From Labilithrix sp. (GTDB taxonomy: Bacteria > Myxococcota_A > Polyangia > Polyangiales > Polyangiaceae), in contig JAQBQJ010000062.1 in assembly GCA_028287065.1 (NCBI GenBank), positions 1-37,932 of the forward strand: a stretch of DNA of 37,932 bases, read 5' to 3'. A model generated the notes under the pieces. That model saw only the letters and a list, made by a program, of their open reading frames with translations. It searched no databases and was not told the origin of the DNA. Positions 25,362-33,804 of the stretch are shown here, one piece after another. The position numbers were made by a program, and so were the translations under genes. How positions within the stretch are numbered: the first letter of the stretch is position 1; each line of letters opens with the position of its first letter.

Positions 25362-25426
25362 CGAGAAACAAGCGGAGACGCGGGGACGCGGAGCCCACGC
25401 GGAGATTTTTTTGATCGGACATGCGC
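25362..25426 (+). repeat. Left 65-bp terminal inverted repeat
   Basis: It pairs with 25866-25930 in inverse orientation at 59 of 65 positions, with no gaps. It begins CGAGAAACA, contains three or four ACGCGGRG-type units, then a T-tract (GAGATTTTTTTGATCGGACA), and ends GCGC. Matching stops abruptly on both sides. The outer boundary falls 19 bases after the hflX stop. Confidence 0.92.
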
Positions 25427-25457
25427 AACTTTCGCGCTGCGCGGCCGATGGGGGCGC

Positions 25458-25862
25458 GTGGACAGACACGACGTGAATGCGGTTAGCGAGCAGGTTGTGC
25501 TCGCATCCATCGAGGTCCATCGGCTCTTGGGGCCCGGGTTGTTGGAGAGCGCGTATCAGGAGGCGCTCGCTTTCGAGCTGACCCTGGTAGGGGTGACGTT
25601 CGTAAAGCAGCCCGTACTCGCCCCGGCGTACAAGGGTCACGCATTGCCCTCGTCGTACCGCGCGGACTTCATCGTCGAAGATCTCGTTGTCGTCGAGCTC
25701 AAGGCCGTCGACCAAGTACTCCCGGTGCACGCGGCACAGCTCTTGACCTACCTGCGAGTGAGCGGCCACCCCGTTGGCTTGCTCATCAATTTCAACGTTC
25801 CGCTGCTCCGCTACGGGATCCGTCGCCTGGCGAACAAGGCCCCAAACCTGCCGCCGCGTTGA
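25458..25862 (+). CDS. GxxExxY family PD-(D/E)XK nuclease-like protein
   Basis: A 134-residue protein starting at GTG 25458. The family signature G-x-x-E-x-x-Y appears as GLLESAY (27-33) after VHRLLGPG. A PD-(D/E)XK core can be read as Asp70 (YRADF), Glu80-x-Lys82 (VVVELKAV), followed by the helix with Gln94 and Tyr98 (AAQLLTYLR). The whole domain is present and no catalytic position is lost, so it looks functional. The family is annotated only by its motif; a nuclease activity is inferred from the fold, and the biological role is not known to me. The gene lies inside a pair of 65-bp inverted repeats, next to hflX and a radical-SAM gene with which it has no evident link. ATG codons are absent before the motif. 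Confidence 0.87.
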   Translation: MDRHDVNAVSEQVVLASIEVHRLLGPGLLESAYQEALAFELTLVGVTFVKQPVLAPAYKGHALPSSYRADFIVEDLVVVELKAVDQVLPVHAAQLLTYLRVSGHPVGLLINFNVPLLRYGIRRLANKAPNLPPR

Positions 25863-25865
25863 TGG

Positions 25866-25930
25866 GCGCGTGTCCGATCAACAAAATCTCGGCGTTGGCT
25901 CCGCGGCCCCGCGTCTCCGCCTGTTTCTCG
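25866..25930 (-). repeat. Right 65-bp terminal inverted repeat
   Basis: Inverse copy of 25362-25426, differing at six positions. It starts three bases after the GxxExxY stop codon and ends five bases before the stop of the leftward radical-SAM gene. Transcripts of the whole unit could form a long stem with the gene in the loop. Confidence 0.92.
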
Positions 25931-25935
25931 GATCT

Positions 25936-27501
<1,566 letters not shown>

Positions 27502-27573
27502 GCTCCGGTCGTCTCATTTACGTTGTTTGCGGTTTGTTACGCCGAGGGCACGTGCAGATCCCGCAAGCGCAAG

Positions 27574-27579
27574 TATAGT
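27574..27579 (+). promoter_or_regulatory. Possible -10 box for the amidohydrolase lipoprotein gene
   Basis: TATAGT lies 20 bases before ATG 27600 in a locally AT-richer divergent region of 98 bp. The -35 sequence at 17-base spacing (CGTGCA) is poor, so the call rests on the -10 box and its position alone. Confidence 0.28.
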
Positions 27580-27599
27580 GACGCACTTTTCCGGCCCCC

Positions 27600-30218
27600 A
27601 TGAAACTACGCCCCCTCTTCGCCCTCCTTCCGGCCCTCGCCATCCTCAAGCTCACCGCCTGCTCCGACAACAAGGACGCGACCGGTGAAGAGACGCCCAC
27701 GGCGGACGGGGGTGACGGCTCTGTCAAACCCGGCGACGAGGGCGGCAACGACGGCGGCCCCGAAGGCCCGCGCGGAAACTGCGGCGTCACCAAGGCAGGC
27801 ACAGCCGGCGTCCTGATCGAAGGACGCCTCCTCCTTCCGGCCGAGCCCATCGACGGCGAGCTCCTCATCGACGGCGACGGCATCATCCAGTGCGCGGCCA
27901 AGAGCTGCGCGACCGCGCCGGCGAACGCGGACCCGGTCGCGTACAAGGCGGCCTACGACGCGGCCACGCAGGTGACGTGCCATGACGCCGTCATCTCTCC
28001 CGGTCTGATCAACCCGCACGACCACCTCACGTTCGCGAACACGCCTCCGCTGCCGCACGGCACCGAGCGCTTCGAGCATCGCCACGACTGGCGCAAGGGC
28101 ATCCGCGGTCACAAGAAGATCACCACGTGGGGGACCGGCGGCGGCAACGCCGTCCACCTCGCCGAGCTGCGCTTCGTCATGAGCGGCGCGACGTCCGTCG
28201 CCGGCTCGGGCGGCGCCGACGGTCTGCTCCGCAACCTCGATGCGACGGCCGCGCAGCTCGAAGGCCTGAAGATCAAGATCGCGGACTCCGACACGTTCCC
28301 GCTGAAGGACTCCACGCCGCCCACGCCGTTCCCGCCCGCTTCGTGCGACGGCTACACCGGCCGCCGTCTCGCCTCGACGCTTCCTCCGCTCGATGCCGCG
28401 CTGCTGCACATCGCCGAGGGTATCGACGAAGCCGCGCACATGGAGTTCCTCTGCCAGAGCAACGCGACGGACGACCCGACGCACCTCATGCTCGCGAAGC
28501 AGACGGCCATCATCCACGGCATCGGCCTGCAGGCGAGCGACATCGCGAAGTACCACCCCGCGCAGACGTCGCTCGTGTGGTCGCCGCGCTCGAACATCGA
28601 TCTCTACGGAAACACCGCGCCGGTCGTCCTCTACGACAACCTCGGCGTGCAGATCGCGCTCGGCACCGACTGGCTGCCCTCCGGCTCGATGAACATGTCG
28701 CGCGAGCTGCGCTGCGCCGACGAGTACAACAAGAACTACCTCGGCAATCACTTCTCCGAACGCCAGCTCTGGCAGATGGTCACGCAGAACGCGGCCTTCG
28801 CGGTCGGCGGCCAGAACGCGATCGGGTCGCTCAAGATCGGCTACGCCGGCGACGTCGCGATCTTCAGCACGTCGTCCGGCAAGGACTACCGCGCCGTCAT
28901 CAACGCCGGCGTCGAGGACGTCATCCTCGTCATGCGCGGTGGCAAGCCGCTCTACGGCGACGGGGCGCTGCTCGCGCAGAAGGGCCTGAAAGCCGAGATC
29001 TGCGAGGACCTCGACGTGTGCGGCGTGAAGAAGAAGGCCTGCGTGAAGCAGGACCTCGGCAGCGTCGATCTGAAGACGCTCCTCGCCGAGACCGTGAAGA
29101 ACCCGACGAACAACAACGCGTCGGAGCTCCTCTATCCGCTCTTCTTCTGCAAGGGCACGACCCCGAAGAACGAGCCGAGCTGCGTTCCGTACCGCGGGCC
29201 CACGGCCTCCTCGGCCACGGCGTCGACGTACACGAGCGGCGAGACGCCCGTCGACAAGGACGGCGACGGCGTTCCCGACGCGACGGACAACTGCCCGAGC
29301 GTCTTCAATCCGGTGCGCCCGATGGATGGCGCCAAGCAGGGCGACACCGACGGCGACGGCATCGGCGACGCGTGCGACAAGTGCCCGCTCGCGACCGGCG
29401 AGACGTGCACGCCGCCGAGCGGCGACGACCTCGACGACGACGGCATCCCGAACGCGATCGACAACTGCCCGGAGATCGCGAACAAGGATCAGGCCGACAC
29501 CGACGGCGACGGCAAGGGCAACGCGTGCGATGCATGCCCCGACGCGCCCAACCCGGGCCAGGTCGTCTGCATCGCGCCGCCCGTCGACTACACCGTGCAG
29601 GAGCTCCGCGATCCGGCGAGCCCCACGCATCCCGCCGCCGGCGCGACGCGCGCTCGCCTGAAGGATCTCTACGTCACGGCGCTCCACGTCGTCGGAACCG
29701 ACCGCGGCTTCTTCGCCCAGCTCGACAACGGCGGACTGCCGTACTCCGGCATCTACATCCAGACCGGCACCGTCAGCCCGACCGTCGCGATCGGCAACAA
29801 GGTCGACGTCGAGGGCGACTACGTCGAGGCGTTCAACGTCTCGACCCTCAAGAACCCGGTCATCAAGGTCACCGGCGTTGGCACCACCCTGCCGTTTGGA
29901 CCGAAGGTCTTCACGACGGCCGACCTCACCAACGTCGCGGCCGTGCAGGGACCGATGGCCGAGCAGTACGAGTCGATGCTCGTCGAGGTCGACGCCGTCA
30001 CCGTGTCTGTCCTCAACGCGGACGCGCCGAAGGACTTCGACGAGCTCACGATCACCGACGCGAGCACCGGCGCGCTGCGCGTAGACGACTACTGCTACGA
30101 CGCGCTCGACAACACGTACGCGGTGGGCACCCCGTTCACGAAGATCATCGCGATCGCCGGCTTCTCGTTCTCGAACCGCAAGCTGTATCCGCGCAGCGCG
30201 GCCGACCTCGTCCCGTAA
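27600..30218 (+). CDS. Lipoprotein fusion: amidohydrolase, thrombospondin type 3 repeats, OB-like domain
   Basis: An 872-residue lipoprotein (lipobox LKLTAC, Cys21) with a Gly/Asp/Glu-rich linker to about 60. Residues 65-490 are an amidohydrolase of the TRZ/ATZ/SsnA type. Metal ligands appear as the HDH at 140-142, the His in [13 protein letters not shown] and in AIIHGIGL, and the Asp in [11 protein letters not shown]. Residues 550-656 hold calcium-binding thrombospondin type 3 repeats ([44 protein letters not shown]). From about 660 a beta-rich domain like the OB-fold part of secreted nucleases ([12 protein letters not shown]) closes the protein. The enzyme may deaminate or hydrolyse a small molecule outside the cell. 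The three-part layout is unusual. A TATAGT box lies 20 bp upstream. Confidence 0.86.
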   Translation: MKLRPLFALLPALAILKLTACSDNKDATGEETPTADGGDGSVKPGDEGGNDGGPEGPRGNCGVTKAGTAGVLIEGRLLLPAEPIDGELLIDGDGIIQCAAKSCATAPANADPVAYKAAYDAATQVTCHDAVISPGLINPHDHLTFANTPPLPHGTERFEHRHDWRKGIRGHKKITTWGTGGGNAVHLAELRFVMSGATSVAGSGGADGLLRNLDATAAQLEGLKIKIADSDTFPLKDSTPPTPFPPASCDGYTGRRLASTLPPLDAALLHIAEGIDEAAHMEFLCQSNATDDPTHLMLAKQTAIIHGIGLQASDIAKYHPAQTSLVWSPRSNIDLYGNTAPVVLYDNLGVQIALGTDWLPSGSMNMSRELRCADEYNKNYLGNHFSERQLWQMVTQNAAFAVGGQNAIGSLKIGYAGDVAIFSTSSGKDYRAVINAGVEDVILVMRGGKPLYGDGALLAQKGLKAEICEDLDVCGVKKKACVKQDLGSVDLKTLLAETVKNPTNNNASELLYPLFFCKGTTPKNEPSCVPYRGPTASSATASTYTSGETPVDKDGDGVPDATDNCPSVFNPVRPMDGAKQGDTDGDGIGDACDKCPLATGETCTPPSGDDLDDDGIPNAIDNCPEIANKDQADTDGDGKGNACDACPDAPNPGQVVCIAPPVDYTVQELRDPASPTHPAAGATRARLKDLYVTALHVVGTDRGFFAQLDNGGLPYSGIYIQTGTVSPTVAIGNKVDVEGDYVEAFNVSTLKNPVIKVTGVGTTLPFGPKVFTTADLTNVAAVQGPMAEQYESMLVEVDAVTVSVLNADAPKDFDELTITDASTGALRVDDYCYDALDNTYAVGTPFTKIIAIAGFSFSNRKLYPRSAADLVP

Positions 30219-30230
30219 TCAGGACCCGCG

Positions 30231-31832
30231 CTACGGCTCCAGGCGGTACAGCGAGCCACCTCGCTGTCCGCCTGCGTACAGCTCGTTCTTGAAGACCGCG
30301 AGCGGCGCGACACAGAAGAAGTCGCTCACCTCGAACGGCGACTTCGCGTTCTTCGCCGGTGCGCCGCCGTCGGGGCCTTCCAGCGCACGCGCGATCGCGG
30401 TCGCGGTGACCGACGCGACGCCGTCCGAGGCATCCACGCCGCGCGCGCCGTCGATCGACTCACCCGTGAGCCGGTAGAGGCCGCCCTCCGTCAGCACGAC
30501 GACGGAGTCGCGGAACCGCGTGACGTCGGTGGGGCGCCCGGCATCGGCCGGAAGCGGGATCGCCGCCCAGTGATCGCCGTCGCTCGTGACACGCAGGAGC
30601 ACGCCCGTATCGCGCGACCATGCGAGCCAGTAGAGCCGCGCGGGCGTCGCGCGCGTGTCGACCCACCAACGGAGTGTCCCGGCTGCTCCGGTGCGCGTGA
30701 CGCGTACGGGGTGCACGTCGTCGCGCCCAAGAATCGGTGGAGGGGCGACGCCAGCCTCTCTCCCCGTAAACGTGCCCGTGCCCGTGCCCGTGCCCGAGCT
30801 CGGTGCAAAATACAAATAGTCGTTCGGATCCCGCCCGTCGTAATCCTGGATCCCGGCGTACAGCCGATCCCTGAACCGCACCATGAACGTCAGGCGCCAC
30901 ACGCCGTCTTGCCACGGGTACGGGTAGTCCACCTCGTACGTCCACCTCGAGCCATCGTCGCTCGCGCGATGCAGCGCGCCCGGCGAAGCGCCGTGCCACG
31001 CACGCTCCTTCGGCGGCACCGAGCCCGTCGACGCATACAGGCCACCGCGGAACTTCACGACGTCGATCACGTGATACGCGCGCGGCAGCACCGCGGCGCC
31101 CGCTCGACCATCGGCGCTCAGCAGGTCCGGCGTGCCCGGCGGTCGATAGTGCGGCGCGCGCGGCGGCGCGAACGAGCCCGCGCGATCGGACACGAACACG
31201 TATCCCTCCGTGCCGTACTCGACGAGCCCGAGGCCGTTGTACGGAGGATCGGCATCGGCGACGAACAGCCGTCCGCCGATCGCGTGCACGCGCAAGAATC
31301 CCTGGCCCGCGCCGCCGCCCTTGACGGGCTCCCCCGGTCGGTTCCAGTCGAAGGCGATCCCGAACGGCTTCGCGGCGTCGGGGCGATAGCGCGTGATCGT
31401 CGCGCCGTCCGTGCCGAGCGGCTGGTTCGCGTGCGCGGCGTACAGCGCGTCCCCGAACGGAGTGAGATCGCAGATGCGCGTGAGCGCGAGCGGCGGCGTA
31501 CCGACCTTCGTGAAGTGCGCGGACTCGGGGACGGTGCCCTGACCGGGATCTTCCGGATCGTCGTTGCCGTCGTCGTCGAGCTGCGTGCGGATCGGCGCGG
31601 CGTCGGTCACGTTCTTGCTGCCCGCATCGTCGAGCGCGGGGGTGGTCGCGCCGCCGCCGTCGGCCGTCGCCGTCTTCGCGCTCGCGTCGCCCGATGACGG
31701 CGCACCGGTCACGGCGCTGCGCGCGCAGGCGGCCAGCGCAGCACAGGCTGCGAAGCACGCGACGAGCGCGCGTGCTCGATGGGCGTTTACTTGCAGACGT
31801 GAAAGCCGGGGAGACTGCCGCTCGCCGTGCAC
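30231..31832 (-). CDS. Lipoprotein with beta-propeller-like body, non-ATG start
   Basis: About 533 residues. A lipobox LAAC follows VACFAACAALAAC, then a Thr/Ala/Asp/Gly linker and an acidic tract (DDDGNDDPEDPG). The body (about 125-533) repeats blade-like units with GLYxSTG, DRLYAGIQDY, GLYRLTGE and ELYAGGQRGGSLYRL. This suggests a beta-propeller that may bind or display something on the surface. The family is not recognised. No ATG, GTG or TTG lies between the stop of the upstream gene and the signal peptide. The nearest candidates are GTG 31832, which overlaps that gene by 46 bp, and CTG 31796. GTG is listed as the conventional choice. A Gly-Thr run coded by (GGGCAC)x4 lies in the body. 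Confidence 0.7.
   Translation of the reverse strand: MHGERQSPRLSRLQVNAHRARALVACFAACAALAACARSAVTGAPSSGDASAKTATADGGGATTPALDDAGSKNVTDAAPIRTQLDDDGNDDPEDPGQGTVPESAHFTKVGTPPLALTRICDLTPFGDALYAAHANQPLGTDGATITRYRPDAAKPFGIAFDWNRPGEPVKGGGAGQGFLRVHAIGGRLFVADADPPYNGLGLVEYGTEGYVFVSDRAGSFAPPRAPHYRPPGTPDLLSADGRAGAAVLPRAYHVIDVVKFRGGLYASTGSVPPKERAWHGASPGALHRASDDGSRWTYEVDYPYPWQDGVWRLTFMVRFRDRLYAGIQDYDGRDPNDYLYFAPSSGTGTGTGTFTGREAGVAPPPILGRDDVHPVRVTRTGAAGTLRWWVDTRATPARLYWLAWSRDTGVLLRVTSDGDHWAAIPLPADAGRPTDVTRFRDSVVVLTEGGLYRLTGESIDGARGVDASDGVASVTATAIARALEGPDGGAPAKNAKSPFEVSDFFCVAPLAVFKNELYAGGQRGGSLYRLEP
30772..30795 (-). repeat. Hexanucleotide repeat (GGGCAC)x4 inside the lipoprotein gene
   Basis: On the minus strand four GGGCAC units code Gly-Thr repeats, in phase. 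With two bases on each side the tract is identical to that at 14722-14745 in the helicase gene, although the proteins are unrelated. Confidence 0.85.
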
Positions 31833-32536
31833 GTCTTCATGATCTCGGCGCACTCGTCGACCGGTGCGTTCGGATCGCAGAAGCGGACCGGCTGAAGGCC
31901 GGGGATCGGGCTGTTGTTGCACGACGGCGCGCATTGTACCGAGCGGTAGCCCTGGTTCGAATCGAACGCCCCGCAGCACACCTGGCCGGTCGGGCAGTCG
32001 GTGCGATCGTCGCACTTGATCTGCTGTCCGCCCTGGCACGACTGGAGCGGGTTGCCGCTGCTGACGCACTCGAACGAGCCGTCCCCCGGGTCGCCACCGA
32101 AGCCCTGCCGGCAGCACATCTTCGAAGAGGTCGCGCAGTACACGTCGGCGCCGACCTCGTCCTCGCCACAGAAGATGCCCGGGCTCTTCCACGCGGGAGC
32201 CGAGTCGGTCCCGGCATCCTTGCCACTCGATCCGCTCGATCCGCTGCTGCCGCTGCTGCCGGAGGAGCCACTCGATCCGGAGGTGCCGCTCGACCCGCTC
32301 GACCCGCTGCTCCCGCTCGTGCCCGAGGAGCCGCTCGTTCCGCTCGTTCCGCTCGTGCCCGACGTTCCGCTCGTTCCGGAGGTGCCGGACGCCCCGCTCG
32401 TCCCCGGCACCGGGTCGGTCGGCGACGACGACGTGTCCGTGATCGCGAAGAGGTCGGACGACCCGGCTCCGCTGCACGCAACGAGGAGAGAAAGGACGCT
32501 CGACGCGAACACCACGGCAGCTGCACGCGACTTCAT
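31787..32536 (-). CDS. Lipoprotein with Gly-Ser/Thr-Ser repeat stalk and Cys-rich domain
   Basis: A 249-residue lipoprotein (lipobox LLVAC, Cys21). After a short acidic segment, residues 45-105 are tandem GTS and GSS triplets, a flexible stalk. Residues 115-249 form a Cys-rich domain with at least a dozen cysteines (FCGEDEVGADVYC, KMCCRQGFGGDP, DCPTGQVCC, CAPSCNNS, FCDPNAPVDEC). It is likely to be disulfide-bonded and surface-displayed. Myxobacterial genomes carry many such modular lipoproteins; a named family is not recognised. Its last codons overlap the start of the propeller-like lipoprotein gene, so the two are probably coexpressed. Confidence 0.82.
   Translation of the reverse strand: MKSRAAAVVFASSVLSLLVACSGAGSSDLFAITDTSSSPTDPVPGTSGASGTSGTSGTSGTSGTSGTSGSSGTSGSSGSSGSSGTSGSSGSSGSSGSSGSSGSSGKDAGTDSAPAWKSPGIFCGEDEVGADVYCATSSKMCCRQGFGGDPGDGSFECVSSGNPLQSCQGGQQIKCDDRTDCPTGQVCCGAFDSNQGYRSVQCAPSCNNSPIPGLQPVRFCDPNAPVDECAEIMKTCTASGSLPGFHVCK
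32222..32404 (-). repeat. Minisatellite coding GTS/GSS triplets
   Basis: A run of about twenty 9-base units codes the Gly-Thr-Ser and Gly-Ser-Ser stalk. Synonymous Ser codons vary, so the units are not identical. Most of the first half codes Thr-Ser and most of the second half Ser-Ser. Length changes would stay in frame. Confidence 0.85.
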
Positions 32537-32662
32537 GACGGCGGAGCTTTACCGCCCGCAAGCGAGATGTCCAATGGCGACGACGCATGACCGCGACTCC
32601 TTGACGTCTCTGTCGGGCCCGACCGCCGGAGCGTGACCGCGCTGCGAAAAGCCGCGAACGAC

Positions 32663-32680
32663 ACCTATGTAAGCGTAGGT
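32663..32680. promoter_or_regulatory. Inverted repeat in divergent promoter region
   Basis: ACCTATG and CGTAGGT form 7-base arms with one mismatch around TAAG. The dyad lies in the 198-bp divergent gap, 55 bases upstream of the HD-domain gene's proposed start. It is AT-richer than its surroundings, so it may be an operator or promoter element. Confidence 0.3.
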
Positions 32681-32734
32681 AACACCACGTCCTTTCCGGG
32701 CCCGGCGTCGCATGCTAAGGAGCCCGACCCCGAG

Positions 32735-33712
32735 ATGGAGCCTTCCGACCCGCGCGCCCAGAACGTCCCCGTGCCGCCGGGCGAACCGGCGGGGTCGGCC
32801 GATCGCGCCATGGACGCGCTCGAGCTCGCAGCGGTCGCCTCCGAGAAGGGGCACCTCGTCGAGGTCGTGCAGGCGATCACGGCGAAGGACCTCGAGGCCG
32901 CCACGCGTCTCGACGCGAAGGCGGTGCGCGCGCGGCTCGATCGCGTCGTGATGGGCGCCGATCCCGAGCTCGGCCTCGACACCCTCCTCGATGCAGGCGC
33001 GCTGCGCGTCCTCTTCCCCGAGGTCCACGCGATGGTCGGCTTCGGCGACGGCGAGTGGCGTCACAAGGACGTGTGGAAGCACACGAAGCAGGTCGTGCGT
33101 CAGGCCGTGCCTCGGCTCGAGGTGCGCTGGGCGTCGCTCTTCCACGACATCGGGAAGACGAAGACGCGCTCGATCAGCCCCGACGGCAAGGTGCACTTCC
33201 TCGGCCACGCCGAGGTCGGCACGCGCATGTTCGACAAGCTCGAACGTCGCAGCAACATCTTCTCGCCCGAGCCGGCGCTGCGCGACACGATCCGCTTCCT
33301 CGTGCTGCACCACCTGCGCGCGAACCAGTACGACCCGAGCTGGACCGACAGCGCGGTGCGCCGCTTCGCGCGCGAGCTCGGGCAGCACCTCGACGATCTC
33401 CTGTGCCTTGCACGCGCGGACATCACGACGAAGCGCCCCGAGAAGAAGCGCAAGGGCCTGAACCAGATCGAAGAGCTGGCAGGACGCATCTCGCAGCTCG
33501 CCGCGGAAGACGCGAAGCAGCCGCCGCTGCCGTCCGGCGTGGGCGATGCGGTGATGAAGACGTTCGGCCTCGCGCCGTCGCGGCTGGTGGGAGAGATCAA
33601 GAAGCAGCTCGAAGCAGCGATCGCGAGCGGCGAGATCGAACCGCATCTACCGAGCGACGCGTACGTGGAGCTGATCGCGAAGGACAAAGCGCGGTTCGGT
33701 ATCCCGACGTAG
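32735..33712 (+). CDS. HD-domain protein resembling the C-terminal part of a CCA-adding enzyme
   Basis: A 325-residue protein. Residues 38-105 match the body of tRNA nucleotidyltransferases (AITAKDLEAATRLDAKAVRARL, then DPELGLDTLLDAGALRVLFPEV). The HD phosphohydrolase domain follows with His110, His116, HDIGK (137-141) and His158. The nucleotidyltransferase head with its GxGR and DxD motifs is absent. Full CCA-adding enzymes have the head first and the HD domain last, so this is either a stand-alone HD phosphohydrolase or a remnant. HD domains in this family act on 2',3'-cyclic or 3'-phosphorylated nucleotides. ATG 32735 is preferred. AAGGAG sits 12 bases upstream (32717-32722), rather far. 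Alternative GTG 32633 would add 34 low-complexity residues. Confidence 0.82.
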   Translation: MEPSDPRAQNVPVPPGEPAGSADRAMDALELAAVASEKGHLVEVVQAITAKDLEAATRLDAKAVRARLDRVVMGADPELGLDTLLDAGALRVLFPEVHAMVGFGDGEWRHKDVWKHTKQVVRQAVPRLEVRWASLFHDIGKTKTRSISPDGKVHFLGHAEVGTRMFDKLERRSNIFSPEPALRDTIRFLVLHHLRANQYDPSWTDSAVRRFARELGQHLDDLLCLARADITTKRPEKKRKGLNQIEELAGRISQLAAEDAKQPPLPSGVGDAVMKTFGLAPSRLVGEIKKQLEAAIASGEIEPHLPSDAYVELIAKDKARFGIPT

Positions 33713-33804
33713 GGATCACCGAGCGGGAACGCCGTCGCTCGAGCCGAACGCCCCAGATGCCGCGAGCGCGCAGCCGAACGCGGTCGCGCGGTCCCGACGA
33801 GCGC

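Larger units (their letters stand above)
25362..25930 (+). mobile_element. 569-bp unit: GxxExxY gene between long inverted repeats
   Basis: Two 65-bp inverted repeats enclose one complete GxxExxY-family gene with almost no spare sequence: 31 bases before its GTG and three bases after its stop. No transposase and no clear target-site duplication are visible (left flank CGGTTTTT, right flank GATCTCTA). The compact, bounded structure looks like a transferable cassette or an RNA-forming unit. The call as mobile is inference from the repeats. Confidence 0.55.

Noticed and set aside
27606-29687. Leftward open frame opposite the amidohydrolase lipoprotein gene
   Set aside because: Antisense shadow; the rightward gene has a lipobox, metal motifs and TSP3 repeats in its own frame.
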